From Melitaea cinxia (Eukaryota; Arthropoda; Insecta; Lepidoptera; Nymphalidae), in NCBI RefSeq assembly GCF_905220565.1, contig NC_059421.1:4545501-4609500 (forward strand): DNA of 64,000 nt, in the 5' to 3' direction. Both the position numbers and the translations under genes were made by a program. Below the pieces are notes generated by a model. That model saw only the letters and a list, made by a program, of their open reading frames with translations. It did not search any database and had not been told where the DNA came from. Positions 1 through 10,639 of this stretch are shown here, piece by piece (position 1 is the stretch's first letter; each line of letters starts with the position of its first letter).

Positions 1-570
1 AGGCATTATAAATAGCAACTTTTGCTTCTTTACCTTATTATTAAAGATGAATTATGAAAATAAAAATCATTCAAGCACTGTATTTACGTTTTTATGCCCC
101 TGAATGGTATTTGTTTGCGTGTTTATTACATTTGGTATTTTGTATTAAAAATATGATTTCATTTTTTATAATCAGATTATCTTTCGTTTTCTCTTATGTT
201 ATACTTGGTTTTAATTTTTTTATTATTACTTATTGGCGCCTACTGTAAGCATCTAAACGAAAAAAAATAAAATAAAAAATAAAACTGATTACATTGTACC
301 TCGTGCTTAAAGTGTGTTGTGTGTGTTTTTTATACAAAATAATATCCTAAAAACTAGGCATTAGTAATGTTTTATGCTTTCAATTTCGTAAAGAAATGCT
401 ATTATATGCATCGCCTTATAGCCTGTAATTATTACTTGCCCTCGACTTAGCTTCGCCTTTAGAAAATAAATGTAGGTAGTACATTAAAAAGTAGTCCACT
501 AAAAATTTACAAAAGAGAATTTTGCCTTGTTTAATATAGATATTACTACTTAGACTAGTAGGGATAGTTT
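1..570. other. AT-rich intergenic DNA
   Basis: No exon, RNA gene or recognisable repeat was seen. The 64-codon open frame at 54-248 is low-complexity and hydrophobic, as expected by chance in AT-rich DNA. Confidence 0.5.
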
Positions 571-873
571 AACGATCGCTCTGGTGTAGTGGTGCGTGTG
601 CTGTGTAGGCACTTAAATACCGATTGCTGATCACAGTTTCGATTTTTTGCTCGAAATGTATCTTTGATTTGCACAAATATTTATTTCCAGTTTGTCCTTG
701 TGGGTCTCCCCACCGTGGCTCGGAGAGCACGTTAAGCTGTCGGTCACGGTAGATAGCAATCGTTACACTTAGTAGGGAATATATCCGCCATCCCACATTC
801 GAGCAGCGTGGTGGATTAAGCTCCGACACTTCTACTTGGATAAAGAGGGGCCTACCAGTGTTACAGGCTGAAT
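571..873 (+). mobile_element. tRNA-derived SINE, head type B
   Basis: The head (CTCTGGTGTAGTGG, box-A-like) is followed by the body shared with the Metulj-like SINEs of this window (GTGGGTCTCCCCACCGTG, ATATATCCGCCA, GCAGCGTGGTGGATTAAGCT). It ends in the usual TTACAGGCTGAA tail. Box B has decayed. The 86-codon minus-strand open frame over it is not a gene. Confidence 0.8.
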
Positions 874-1269
874 AAATATCGTAGATGTTATTATTCGGGC
901 TAGTATACTTTATTTAGATTTGGTCGTTAATAAATAATAAAGAACAATTTTTCTAGCGTGAAAGAATTATTGGTCTTATTTAAAGGATAAAGGTCATTTT
1001 TAGTTACTAAATTACACGAGGACGGATTGTCACGAGGGTTGACTTATTGATAGTTAATGAGCAAAACTCGATAATGCAGTTTGCATCTTGTCATCATTGA
1101 CTTTTGTATATTTTCTTCAAATAATATTATGAAATAACTTATCAGTAAAAATTAAAATTAGAATGAAAATTTGTGTTTTTCAAAATAGAAAATGAAAACC
1201 ATTTCATTGACCAAAACTTAAAATGGCTGGTTATACTACAGTTCAGAATTCAACGTTCAAACGTAACTT

Positions 1270-1745
1270 TAAGCGAAAAGGCTTCGTTTTTTACCCGACT
1301 GCCAAGGAAGGGTTATGTTTTTCGCGCGTATCTTGTATGTATGTATGTATGTTTGTATGTAATATTCTTTACTACCTCATATTTCCAGAACCACTGAACG
1401 GATTTACATAATTGAGGTATCGTTAAGTTCGTCTTAGCTGCCCAAGTGTTCTTAGATAGGTGAAATTAAAAAAAGTCAAACATGGCGGCTGCGCGAAGCC
1501 ATTGTAGTTAATGAAAAAAAAATTTTATTTCTCGAATACTACAATATGGGTATCAAATTGAAGGGCACAATACAAGGATTTTAAAAAGGTATAACATGAT
1601 TTTTATTACCGTAATACTAATAAAGAAATACAATATTAAAGTTTAAAAACTGTGGACTTTGCTCTTTCCCACGCCTATGCCATGCCAAACTCGCCTCCTA
1701 GGCGACGATCAACTTCGGAGTGTAGCCTTTCTAATAAAATACAAT
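1270..1745. repeat. Unclassified interspersed repeat with TATG microsatellite
   Basis: The stretch runs through ACCCGACTGCCAAGG, a (TATG)n tract near 1336-1362 and a GCGGCTGCGCGAAGCCA segment that resemble dispersed lepidopteran repeats. No coding capacity was seen. Two overlapping open frames at 1173-1411 are artefacts of the microsatellite. Confidence 0.45.
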
Positions 1746-3190
1746 AGTTAAAAAAAACATACAATTATAATTACAAATAAAAATTAATAAATGTCACACC
1801 AATTTACAATTACATTAATAAAATCAATAACAAATACATAATACAAAATACAAACAAATAATTTTAATAATAATTTCATTATATTGAAACTAATATAACT
1901 ATTAATTTATAATTTTGTCACAATAATAATTTTAAATTAACTTTCTGCGACTAGATGGCGCTGATTGTATTTTACATCGCGCTATAGTTTTTTTGCAACC
2001 GATTTACTTATAAGTTTCACTTACGGCCGCGTACACCGCGTTACAGTTAATGTAAAAATATTAATAATACGTAGCTGAGATTATGTTCTTTGATGACAAT
2101 GATCAAATGATGAATTGATGATAATAGTAATATATTATACTACAGATTACTTAGTTACTTACTACATATTTACATACTTAACTTCGTTCTAATTTAATTA
2201 CCGTTCATTGTGTACATAATTAAACACGATAACGGTAACGCAGGGAAGCAATTGCTTATTGCAGCGCAGCTCAAATTTTTATAATTGAATTTTCCTGTCT
2301 GCGCTTGCAAAGCAAAATAATATTATACTTTGTTTGTTGCATAAACCATAAGATTCGTACCATTTTCTTGGAAACGGTTTTTTATTTTCCAATTTCTAAG
2401 ATTTAGTTTTATAGAGACACAGACACATTAAAACATTTTATTAAATAAATATAAACCTAGCCATATCAGCAATTTATTATTATCTAAGTAATTATATAAT
2501 TAAGATTTCATTCTTTCTCCCTAAATGCCATAATACATATTGTTTTGTGCTTAATTTCTCACACAATTTAATCCAATTGTAAATATTTTTGTCTTATAAA
2601 TTAATTACTATTTGCAATTAATAAACAATAATAAATAATTAGCGATTACGTTTCTTTAATAAACAAGAAGAATTAATTTGTGCCTTTACACATTTTCTTA
2701 TATTTATAGTACAGGTATAGGGTACCTAGCGTTACTTTAAGGTTTAAATTTGTCTAGGTTAGGTTTTGTATCTTATTATTAAGTTAACCAATAAATACTA
2801 CACTTTTTTGTTAGCTGTTTTTGGTTTTTCTACGTTCAACGTTAAAAATAACTGAGATTTTGTTTCGTTTTATAAGTAAACGAAGTTAATAATAGCGATT
2901 AAGGTATGTTTGGTGTATATTACATTTTTTGTTAGGTGTTTATAGTTTTCTACGTTTTATTTAATTTGTTTATATTAAGATTTAGAAATAACGTTAAGGT
3001 TTCTATAATAATTCGTAAATTTTTAGTAGTAGAATATTGCACACATTGATGTACATACAATCTTTTAAAATATTTACGTAAATTTTGTCTTAAGTTTTTA
3101 TTTGTATAATATATTTTTACTTCCCACAACTAACTTCTTTTTGTTTGTTGTTGTTAATTGGTTTTGTAAATTCGAACTTATATTACCGAG
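1746..3190. other. AT-rich flank upstream of the Helitron ORF
   Basis: This stretch is strongly AT-rich and has no recognisable gene. It probably holds the left end of the Helitron whose protein starts at 3191, but no clear A|TC terminus could be fixed. An isolated GC-richer patch lies at 1940-2045. Confidence 0.4.
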
Positions 3191-6100
3191 ATGCCTTTAT
3201 CTCGGAAAACAAAACGAGCTAAGGCTGATAAAGAAAAGACTAAAACAGAATCTCCTCGGTCACGTAAAATACGTCTTAATAAAATGAAAGAGAGAATGAA
3301 GCTAGTATACAGTCAGCTTTCTCAAAACGAAAAAAAACATGTGTCGAAAGAAAATAACGCCCGCAAAGCATTCAGGCAAGGGAAGAAAACTCGGACTGAA
3401 AGAGAGCAAAGGCTACAGTCTGAGAGAGAGTATATTTCTCAAAGTCGGGAAAACGAATCTCCTTCGTCTCGTAAAGCTAGACTAGAGTCTATGAGAGAAT
3501 ACATTTCTCACAGTCGAGAAAATGAATCCCCGTCGTCTCGGACAGTCAGACTAGAGTCTATGAGAGGATACATGTCTCACAGTCGAGAAAATGAGTCTCA
3601 GTCGTCTCGGACAGTCAGACTAGAGTCTATGAGAGAATCCATTTCTCACAGTCGAGAAAATGAATCTCCGTCGTCTCGGACAGTCAGACTAGAGTCTATG
3701 AGAGAATCCATTTCTCACAGTCGAGAAAATGAATCTCCGTCGTCTCGGACAGTCAGACTAGAGTCTATGAGAGGATACATGTCTCACAGTCGAGAAAATG
3801 AATCTCCGTCGTCTCGGACAGTCAGACTAGAGTCTATGAGAGAATATATTTCTCACCGTCAAAAAAACGAATCTCCTACTTCTCGATCAGCTAGACTGAA
3901 CCAAGTTTCTCAAACTTACACTCAGTTGTCTTCTGTTTCTCGTAAATATAGACTGTCTGTCATGAGGAATAGATCTCGTGCCCGAAGACAACTGTATAAT
4001 GAATTTGAGGAGGAAATTTCGCAAATAGCTGCGGTACCATGCTATGTTTGCACGAAATTACTATATCCAAAACAATGTCGTAGTATCAATGTTAGCGCTA
4101 GTTTAACAATACTACCTTCTGATGTGCCTCAACGTATAACTTGTTGTTACAGATGTGCAAGTAAAATAGCAAAGAATCAGTGCCCTTCAAATGCATTTTG
4201 GAACAATATGACGGTTTCTCCTATCCCAGAGCAACTTGAATGTCTTTCTGAAATCGAATTAAGATTGGTTTCGCGAATAAAACCATTTATCAAAGTTTTA
4301 CGTCTAGGTGGTCGCTATGGTCAACAGAGTTTCAAAGGACAAGCCATACTGTTTGCTCAACAAGTTGAAGAGGTAGCGGAACAGCTTCCTTTATGTGGGG
4401 CAAATATGGGCATTGCGATTTTGACCGAAAATCTTGAAAATATAACTGGCAATAAAAAGTACAGGGTAGATACAGAAAAAATTAAAAAAGCGCTTACGTG
4501 GCTAGTTCAAAATAATCATTTGTACAGAAACGTTCAAATTAATTTTGATATTACTCATGAAGAATTGCATCAAAGTATATTACAAGCTATAACAATATCA
4601 CAAGCTCAGAGGAACATTGACGTCATCCAGACTCCACAAACTCATTTCAAACAGATAGATGACAATAAGACTATTTTGCGTGGGACATTTCATCAAGGTA
4701 ATGAAAGATTTGGGAGTTCGAGTGGACGTCAATGCACAGCCATGGCTGCTACGGCTATTGCTTACTCTGAAGTACAGTCTGTTTCACAATGGAATACATC
4801 TGATGTAGATCGTGTTCTTTTAGCTGGAAATACATATTTTATTCAGTGTTTATCAAGTTTGTCTAATGAACCACAATACTTGAATACTGAAGAGTTGTTG
4901 CACTTAATTTGCGTTGGTTCGTCTGAGTTAAATTTAGAAATACAACCTGATGTAGTTATTGGTATTATCAATGCTAGAGCACCCAATGAAATAATAGAAG
5001 GTTATTTCAATGGATTGATTGCAGGATTAGAAAACTTTTTTTTAATTTACAATAAGGGAATTGTTACATGTGAAACTCAGGTATCTGTTGCTGTAATGCA
5101 CTTACACGGCGAATACTATTTATTTGATTCTCATGCCCGTGGCCCTAAAAGCCATTGTGCTGGTACAAATGGAAAAGCTATGGTCATGAAATTTAATAAT
5201 AATGAGAATTTGTGCTACCATCTCATCATAGTTTTAGGAGTACGTAAACAACGAAACTTGCAATATTCTATTACTGCTGTCAAACCAACTTTGGCAAGAG
5301 ATGTATCCATGGAATTGGTTAATAAAAATGTACCCAATTCAACTGTTGAAGAAACTGAATTCGTTGGGCATATTCACGATGGTCAAGTGGTCAATACATT
5401 TCTTATGCCCATAGATTCCACTGTACCAGCTTTAAGTGAAGTGTTATGTGATGAAAACGTAGAAGACGAAACAATTCCTATTCATAACTTAAAGCGAAAA
5501 ACTGCACCACCTATAAGTATCTTCAGGGAGAAAAGAGCTGAAGAACTTGCATGGGTGAAGTTATTCCCAGAAGGAAAGAATGGCTTAAAAGAAGATAGAA
5601 CACTTTCTATCACACCACTTGATTATTATCAAACGAGAATAATGAGCAATCAAAAAAGATTTCAAAATAATGAATACTTATTTTATGCTCTATCAATAGT
5701 TGAACTTTGTAAAGCTCAACAAAATGTGTCAGTTTGTGCAAAACTACGCCAGAATGGAGCACAACCAAACGATGTAGTGCAAAATGTACATTTGATGATG
5801 CGCAATATTCGCGGTACTTCATCTTATTGGCACAAAGCATATACAGACCTTCTGGCAATGGTTAAAAATTTAGGGCCACCACACTGGTATTTAACATTAT
5901 CGTGCAATGATTTAAATTGGCCTGATATTTTGAAAGCCCTCTTAGTTGCTGATGGTCGCCCTAATGCTTCCGTAGAAGAGCTCACTTTTTCTGAAAAATT
6001 ACATTTGGTGGAACAGTATCCAGTTACTCTATCAAGGCAGTTTATGATCCGCATAAATGCTTTATTCAAACGGCTCAAGCAGAAAGAAAATCCGTTGCTT

Positions 6101-7651
6101 GGAAAATGTGTTGTAGACTTTTGGTGGCGTGTTGAGTTTCAGTTACGTGGAAGCCCTCACGTACATATGGTTGTGTGGTGCGAGCAAATGCCTGCCTTTG
6201 ATAGTCCACAAGGCTTAGAACTACTAGACCAAGTAGTCACCTGTAACGTTCCAGATCCAGAATATGACAAAGAAATGCACGATTTGGTCATAAAATTGCA
6301 AACGCACAAACATACTCACACTTGTTTTAAGAGGGATAAGATATGTAGATTTGCTTTTCCAAGACCGGTATCAATTGTGACTAAAATTTTAGATGAAGAT
6401 CAAACTATCAGAAATAGAGGAAAATTTTACATATTGAAAAGAAAAGATAACGAGACTATGATTAATCCATACAACACGAACAACGAAATATTGAAGATGT
6501 GGTCTGCTAACATAGATATCCAACCATGCGGTTCGGCTCTAGGTATAGCTATTTATATATCTAAGTACATTTCGAAATCGGAGCCTGCAGAAATTACACG
6601 ATCAATAAGAGAGGCTATTAAACGAGTACGAGAACAAGGTGGTGATGTTGGTAAACAGGTTTTTGCAATACAAAATGCCATTTTAACTCACCGTGAAGTT
6701 TCTGCGTGTGAATGCGCGTTCCGTTTATGCCATCTTAAGCTGCGAGATAGTTCTCGGAAATCTGTTTTTGTAAATTCTTGTACTCCAGAAGAGAGATACC
6801 GTATGCTCAGAATTGATAGTGTATCATCAGAACCATTTAAAAATATATTTGATAGATATGTTTGCCGGCCTCGTGATCTAGAAAATCTTAGTTTAGGAGA
6901 ATTTGCCATTTGGTACGACGTGGTAACTAAGCAGCCAAATTACATCGATGACGACGAACAAGATATGGATGCTTATGAAGATCAACAAGATAATAATGAC
7001 CAACATCAGTACATTACGTTGCTTGACAATGCAGGTCGGATGAAAAAAAGGAAACGCCCAGCCATTTTACGTACTCGCTACTTCACGCTAGCCTCAAACC
7101 CGGAAGCTTATTACTATTCTCTGCTTGTTGTACATATTCCCTTTCGTGCTGAAAGTGAATTACTGGATGGTTTTGATTCTGCCAAAGATGCATTCTACAC
7201 AAAACGAAATCTTTTACGACCACTGCAAGAAGGGACTGATGTGGAATCATTTGTTTCATGGGAGATTGAGATTCAAAATGCTATAAGTCGAGTAGTAGCA
7301 GAAAATATGGCTGCAGAGTCTATTTGTCAGAACACCTATGGCAACGAAATTATTGACCCCATAGAACAAGTAATTGCTGCAGACATTCATATTGATGATT
7401 TTGAGGAGGCGCCATCTGACATCGTAATGTCAGACGATCAGTACCAAGCTGTTGTAACATCGCTGAACATTCAACAGAGACAACTTTTTAACAAAGTTGC
7501 AAATAAATTACTTCAAAATGTGGATATGGAAGAGCCTTTGCGTATATTTGTAACAGGTGGTGCGGCAACTGCATGTTATGTACGACGTTGCATAAAGTTT
7601 CGAAGGACTACCGTATTAATATATTTTAAATGTACAGTACAAAATGTTTGA
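3191..7651 (+). CDS. Helitron Rep protein, truncated before the Pif1 helicase
   Basis: This 1486-residue intron-free ORF is the replication initiator of a Helitron (rolling-circle DNA transposon). Seen in order: a basic N-terminus with seven 23-residue repeats (residues 81-241); Cys pairs C284/C287 and C318/C319/C322 that look like zinc ribbons; a putative cysteine peptidase with C515 in a GRQCTAMA context and D646/H648 in FDSHARG; a Helitron-like N domain; and the Rep nuclease with HVHMVVW (H990, H992) and the double tyrosine YISKYISK (Y1122, Y1126). A Pif1-type helicase normally follows. Here the P-loop reads TGGAATACY, with Cys1462 in place of the essential Lys, and the frame stops 24 residues later. 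The copy therefore cannot unwind DNA and is probably dead, although the Rep part is intact. No terminal A|TC or CTRR|T could be assigned. The start was chosen because it precedes the repeats and an AT-rich leader. Confidence 0.9.
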   Translation: MPLSRKTKRAKADKEKTKTESPRSRKIRLNKMKERMKLVYSQLSQNEKKHVSKENNARKAFRQGKKTRTEREQRLQSEREYISQSRENESPSSRKARLESMREYISHSRENESPSSRTVRLESMRGYMSHSRENESQSSRTVRLESMRESISHSRENESPSSRTVRLESMRESISHSRENESPSSRTVRLESMRGYMSHSRENESPSSRTVRLESMREYISHRQKNESPTSRSARLNQVSQTYTQLSSVSRKYRLSVMRNRSRARRQLYNEFEEEISQIAAVPCYVCTKLLYPKQCRSINVSASLTILPSDVPQRITCCYRCASKIAKNQCPSNAFWNNMTVSPIPEQLECLSEIELRLVSRIKPFIKVLRLGGRYGQQSFKGQAILFAQQVEEVAEQLPLCGANMGIAILTENLENITGNKKYRVDTEKIKKALTWLVQNNHLYRNVQINFDITHEELHQSILQAITISQAQRNIDVIQTPQTHFKQIDDNKTILRGTFHQGNERFGSSSGRQCTAMAATAIAYSEVQSVSQWNTSDVDRVLLAGNTYFIQCLSSLSNEPQYLNTEELLHLICVGSSELNLEIQPDVVIGIINARAPNEIIEGYFNGLIAGLENFFLIYNKGIVTCETQVSVAVMHLHGEYYLFDSHARGPKSHCAGTNGKAMVMKFNNNENLCYHLIIVLGVRKQRNLQYSITAVKPTLARDVSMELVNKNVPNSTVEETEFVGHIHDGQVVNTFLMPIDSTVPALSEVLCDENVEDETIPIHNLKRKTAPPISIFREKRAEELAWVKLFPEGKNGLKEDRTLSITPLDYYQTRIMSNQKRFQNNEYLFYALSIVELCKAQQNVSVCAKLRQNGAQPNDVVQNVHLMMRNIRGTSSYWHKAYTDLLAMVKNLGPPHWYLTLSCNDLNWPDILKALLVADGRPNASVEELTFSEKLHLVEQYPVTLSRQFMIRINALFKRLKQKENPLLGKCVVDFWWRVEFQLRGSPHVHMVVWCEQMPAFDSPQGLELLDQVVTCNVPDPEYDKEMHDLVIKLQTHKHTHTCFKRDKICRFAFPRPVSIVTKILDEDQTIRNRGKFYILKRKDNETMINPYNTNNEILKMWSANIDIQPCGSALGIAIYISKYISKSEPAEITRSIREAIKRVREQGGDVGKQVFAIQNAILTHREVSACECAFRLCHLKLRDSSRKSVFVNSCTPEERYRMLRIDSVSSEPFKNIFDRYVCRPRDLENLSLGEFAIWYDVVTKQPNYIDDDEQDMDAYEDQQDNNDQHQYITLLDNAGRMKKRKRPAILRTRYFTLASNPEAYYYSLLVVHIPFRAESELLDGFDSAKDAFYTKRNLLRPLQEGTDVESFVSWEIEIQNAISRVVAENMAAESICQNTYGNEIIDPIEQVIAADIHIDDFEEAPSDIVMSDDQYQAVVTSLNIQQRQLFNKVANKLLQNVDMEEPLRIFVTGGAATACYVRRCIKFRRTTVLIYFKCTVQNV
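3431..3913 (+). repeat. 69-bp coding minisatellite, 7 units
   Basis: Seven consecutive 69-bp units inside the Helitron ORF each encode 23 residues with the core SRENESPSSR...RLESMRE. Units 2-6 are nearly identical; units 1 and 7 have diverged. The last unit degrades into the following sequence. Confidence 0.9.
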
Positions 7652-7775
7652 TATTGTTTCTATTTATTTCGCTGACTTTGTGTGCATATTGAATTTTTAT
7701 CTTGTTCCAGCTTTTTCAGTTGATTTTCTATTAGTTGTTCTTCACGCAGGCGGGTTTTTTGTTTTTTTTTAATTA

Positions 7776-7924
7776 TTATTTTTTACGCATACTTTTTTTA
7801 AATTGTTCGCAATATTTTCTACATTTCTCGTCTACTTTAGACGCTTCTCGGATTCCGACTGAAATTTTTTCGACGGCACGAACGTAACGACCTAACATTA
7901 AGGGATCAAACGAGTGAGTGACAT
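7776..7924 (-). CDS. Candidate exon, unrecognised (minus strand)
   Basis: Reading leftwards, a long pyrimidine tract ends in CAAG at 7925-7928. An open segment follows with codons for THSFDPLMLGRYVRAVEKIS, then an acidic/basic helix rich in E and K, and a TAA at 7776-7778. Its composition looks protein-like rather than random. In another frame, 7664-7760 encodes KTRLREEQLIENQLKKLEQD before a stop, as if an A-rich run had shifted the frame. I do not recognise a family. It could be the last exon of a host gene or part of a transposon. Confidence 0.27.
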
Positions 7925-9450
7925 CTTGAAAAAAAAAAATTATGTACTTATTTCAATATATTATGTTTCTGCTAAGAGTTCCAGATAGATCCAAATAAAA
8001 AACGATGATTGATGGGAAGTTATTGTAAACTATTGTCTGTTTGAAACAGGGATTCCAAATACTTTAATAAAATTTGATACGTTAAAATACAATTATTATC
8101 CGGCCATTTTTCGATCCAGATAGATCTATCAGGATCCCCATTGGAACTTAACATTTTATATCGGAATTTTTCCACAGGGGTACATACGTTACATTGCATT
8201 TACGTACATGTGTACGTAAAAGCGCTCTAAGCTTTAATAAATCTTTATTTATTTCTTATATATTATTCTTTATTAAATTATAAACTTTATGAAATAAACA
8301 TTAGAAATGTTTATGCGTTTTTATTTATTAGTTATTATTAACGGGTCAAATGAAGTATTCTAACTTGAAGGGGGTTTTGTTTCTTACAGGAACTTATTTA
8401 AAAAATCAACAAGTTGATATAGTTTATTTTAAAATTTCGAACTTATCTATGAATTCCTCACAATATGTGAAAATTAGGTATCTACCTTCTCTTCGATCAC
8501 TAAAGCGATCGGTTCGAGCTTCCATACACCGGCTCCCAGCTACTCTCAAAACTAACTGAATAAAACCCTATTTCTATATTTAAAAAATTATATGTTTTGA
8601 AGTGGAAACTTAAATTACAAATACGGCATGTTCAAAATTGAACGGTCCATTCTTTTGAAAATAGAAAGTGAACTCTACTGTCTCTAGTGTCTAAACGATA
8701 TGATCGAAATTGAACAGCTCTTAAACGAAACAAGTTGTTTTTTGTATTTAGAATATGAGTACATAATGTATAGGGTTCTAACTAAAAACTTACCGTTCGT
8801 AAGAATGAAACATCATCCTGCTCACTCGCTCCTCCCTCAGCTTCCGCCATTTTGGTTTCTTTTGTCACTCGAGTGTCAAATTATGTGTAATTATTTGTCA
8901 TTACTCTCGTTGTGCATATCTGGAACAAGAAATAGCATTTTTTTGAATTTGGAATTTGAAGATATAGAGTGAAATACATTTTTCAAATAAATATATCATA
9001 AACACAATAAAAGTGTTCAATTTTGGAGCAACAAAATAAATTTTCATTTCTGGTTTTTTTTTTAAAAAAAATTACTTTATAAATATTTGTGGTATTTGAA
9101 GATATTGTTTGAATCTATTTTTATGAAAATTACTATCAACGAATAAAAAGCAGCATTGTTGCATTAATTTAAATAATCAATAATTTCATAACCATCATTC
9201 AGATGTATCTTTAGCGGCAGCTTATTTCACTAAATAAAACGCAACATCAGAGTAGCAAGGTTAATATTTCTTCAACAAATATGTACAAAGCGATGTTCAC
9301 TTGATATAAAAAGGTCCGTCTTTGATTGTGAACTGTAGAACTCCAATGGAATTCGTTATGTGCGAGTTGGGACACGAAATGGGTTCAGCCTTGCAAATTT
9401 GGTATAAAAGAGATATTTGTGTTCTATATATAGTACAGAAAGAATATTTA
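7925..9450. other. Intergenic DNA, no gene seen
   Basis: AT-rich sequence with short chance open frames at 8350-8559 and 8700-8972. A moderately GC-rich patch at 8815-8880 has no splice or coding context. No recognised repeat. Confidence 0.4.
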
Positions 9451-9460
9451 CTTTATTATA

Positions 9461-9817
9461 CGCTTTGGCTGCCGCGTTGGCGCAACGGTCACAACTCACA
9501 GCACTGATTTGTGGCTGTTGCTCTGGCGGTTGCGATTTCGATCCCCGCACATGACAAACATTTGTATTAGCCATACAGATGTTTGCCGTGGTCTGAGTAT
9601 TTGGGCAGTCTTTGTGGGTCTCCAGTGCTTCGGAGAGTACTTTAAGCCGCCGGTTCCGATTGTTATCATGTAAACCTGATAGCGATCGCAACTCATAATA
9701 GAGAATATATCCGCCAACCAGCATTGAAGCAGCGTGGTGGATTAAGCTCTGACCTTTCTCCTAGATGGGAAAAGAGGCCTATACCCAGCAGTGGGATATT
9801 ACAGGCTGAAGCATTAA
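9461..9817 (+). mobile_element. Metulj-like tRNA-derived SINE, head type A, with TSD
   Basis: The tRNA-like head carries box A (TTGGCGCAACGG) and box B (a GGTTCGATCCC-like motif, here TTTCGATCCC). The body matches the other Metulj-like copies and ends TTACAGGCTGAA. The 9-bp word TTTATTATA flanks it on both sides (9452-9460 and 9818-9826), as expected for LINE-mediated insertion. Confidence 0.88.
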
Positions 9818-9948
9818 TTTATTATAATCTCATAAATTTCTGTCTTGGTTTTAATAATTCTTTTCACAATTGAAAGCTGCGATATTCAGAAGCATAACTG
9901 TGTTTGTTATCAAACAAAAAAAAATCGACAATAAATCACATTGATAAA

Positions 9949-10524
9949 AACCGACTTCAATTACATCGACGAGTAATACAACGTAGATCGACGAAAAATT
10001 AGTCAAGTAACTATGCGTTATCAAAGATTACTCAAAAAGTAGTGATCAGATCTCAATAAAATTTATACGTGACCACATGACAAACATCAGCTTTCGATTA
10101 AATTAAAAATTATCAAAATCGGTACACCCAGTAAAAAGTTGTTGCCGATTTTCAAGAGTTTCCCTCGATTTCTCTGGGATTTCATCATCAGATCCTGGTT
10201 TTCTTATCATGGTACTAAACTAGGGTTATCTCCTTTCCAACAAAAAAATAATTATCAAAATCGGTACACCCAGTAAAAAGTTATGCGGTATAATACAACG
10301 TAGGTCGACGAAAAAAGCGTCAAGTAAAAACGCATTATTAGATATAACTCGAAAAGTAGTTGTTAGATCTCAAATAAATTTAAATGGGACCAATTGGCAC
10401 ACACCACCTTTCGATTAAAAAAACATTTGTCGAAATCGGTCCACACGGTCAAAAGTTCTGATGTAACATACATAAAAAAAAATACAGTCGAATTGAGAAC
10501 CTCCTCCTTTTTTGGAAGTCGGTT
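9949..10524 (-). repeat. AACCGACTTC-family repeat, near full length
   Basis: The copy starts at AACCGACTTC and ends at GGAAGTCGGTT, so its ends are inverted. Inside are the family blocks (lysine-like ACATCGACGAGTAATAC, ATCCTGGTTTTCTTATCATG and others) in reverse orientation to the copy at 32276. It encodes no protein. Class unknown. Confidence 0.8.
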
Positions 10525-10552
10525 AATAAAATAAGAATATCATCAACGTAGG

Positions 10553-10632
10553 TAGTCGAAATAATCGTAGTATCACACATAAATAAATACAGTCGAATTG
10601 AGGACATCCTTCTTTTTTGAAGTCGATTAAAA
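10553..10632 (-). repeat. AACCGACTTC-family fragment
   Basis: Only the TTTGAAGTCG end and adjoining ACAGTCGAATTGAG block are present, directly after the preceding copy. Confidence 0.6.
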
Positions 10633-10639
10633 ATAATTA

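Noticed and set aside
9471..9545. Possible tRNA gene (box A and box B)
   Set aside because: The head is fused to the SINE body, lacks a closing acceptor stem and recurs as a dispersed repeat.
9320..9724. Open frames on both strands at the SINE
   Set aside because: They follow the SINE body; the same peptides appear at every SINE copy.
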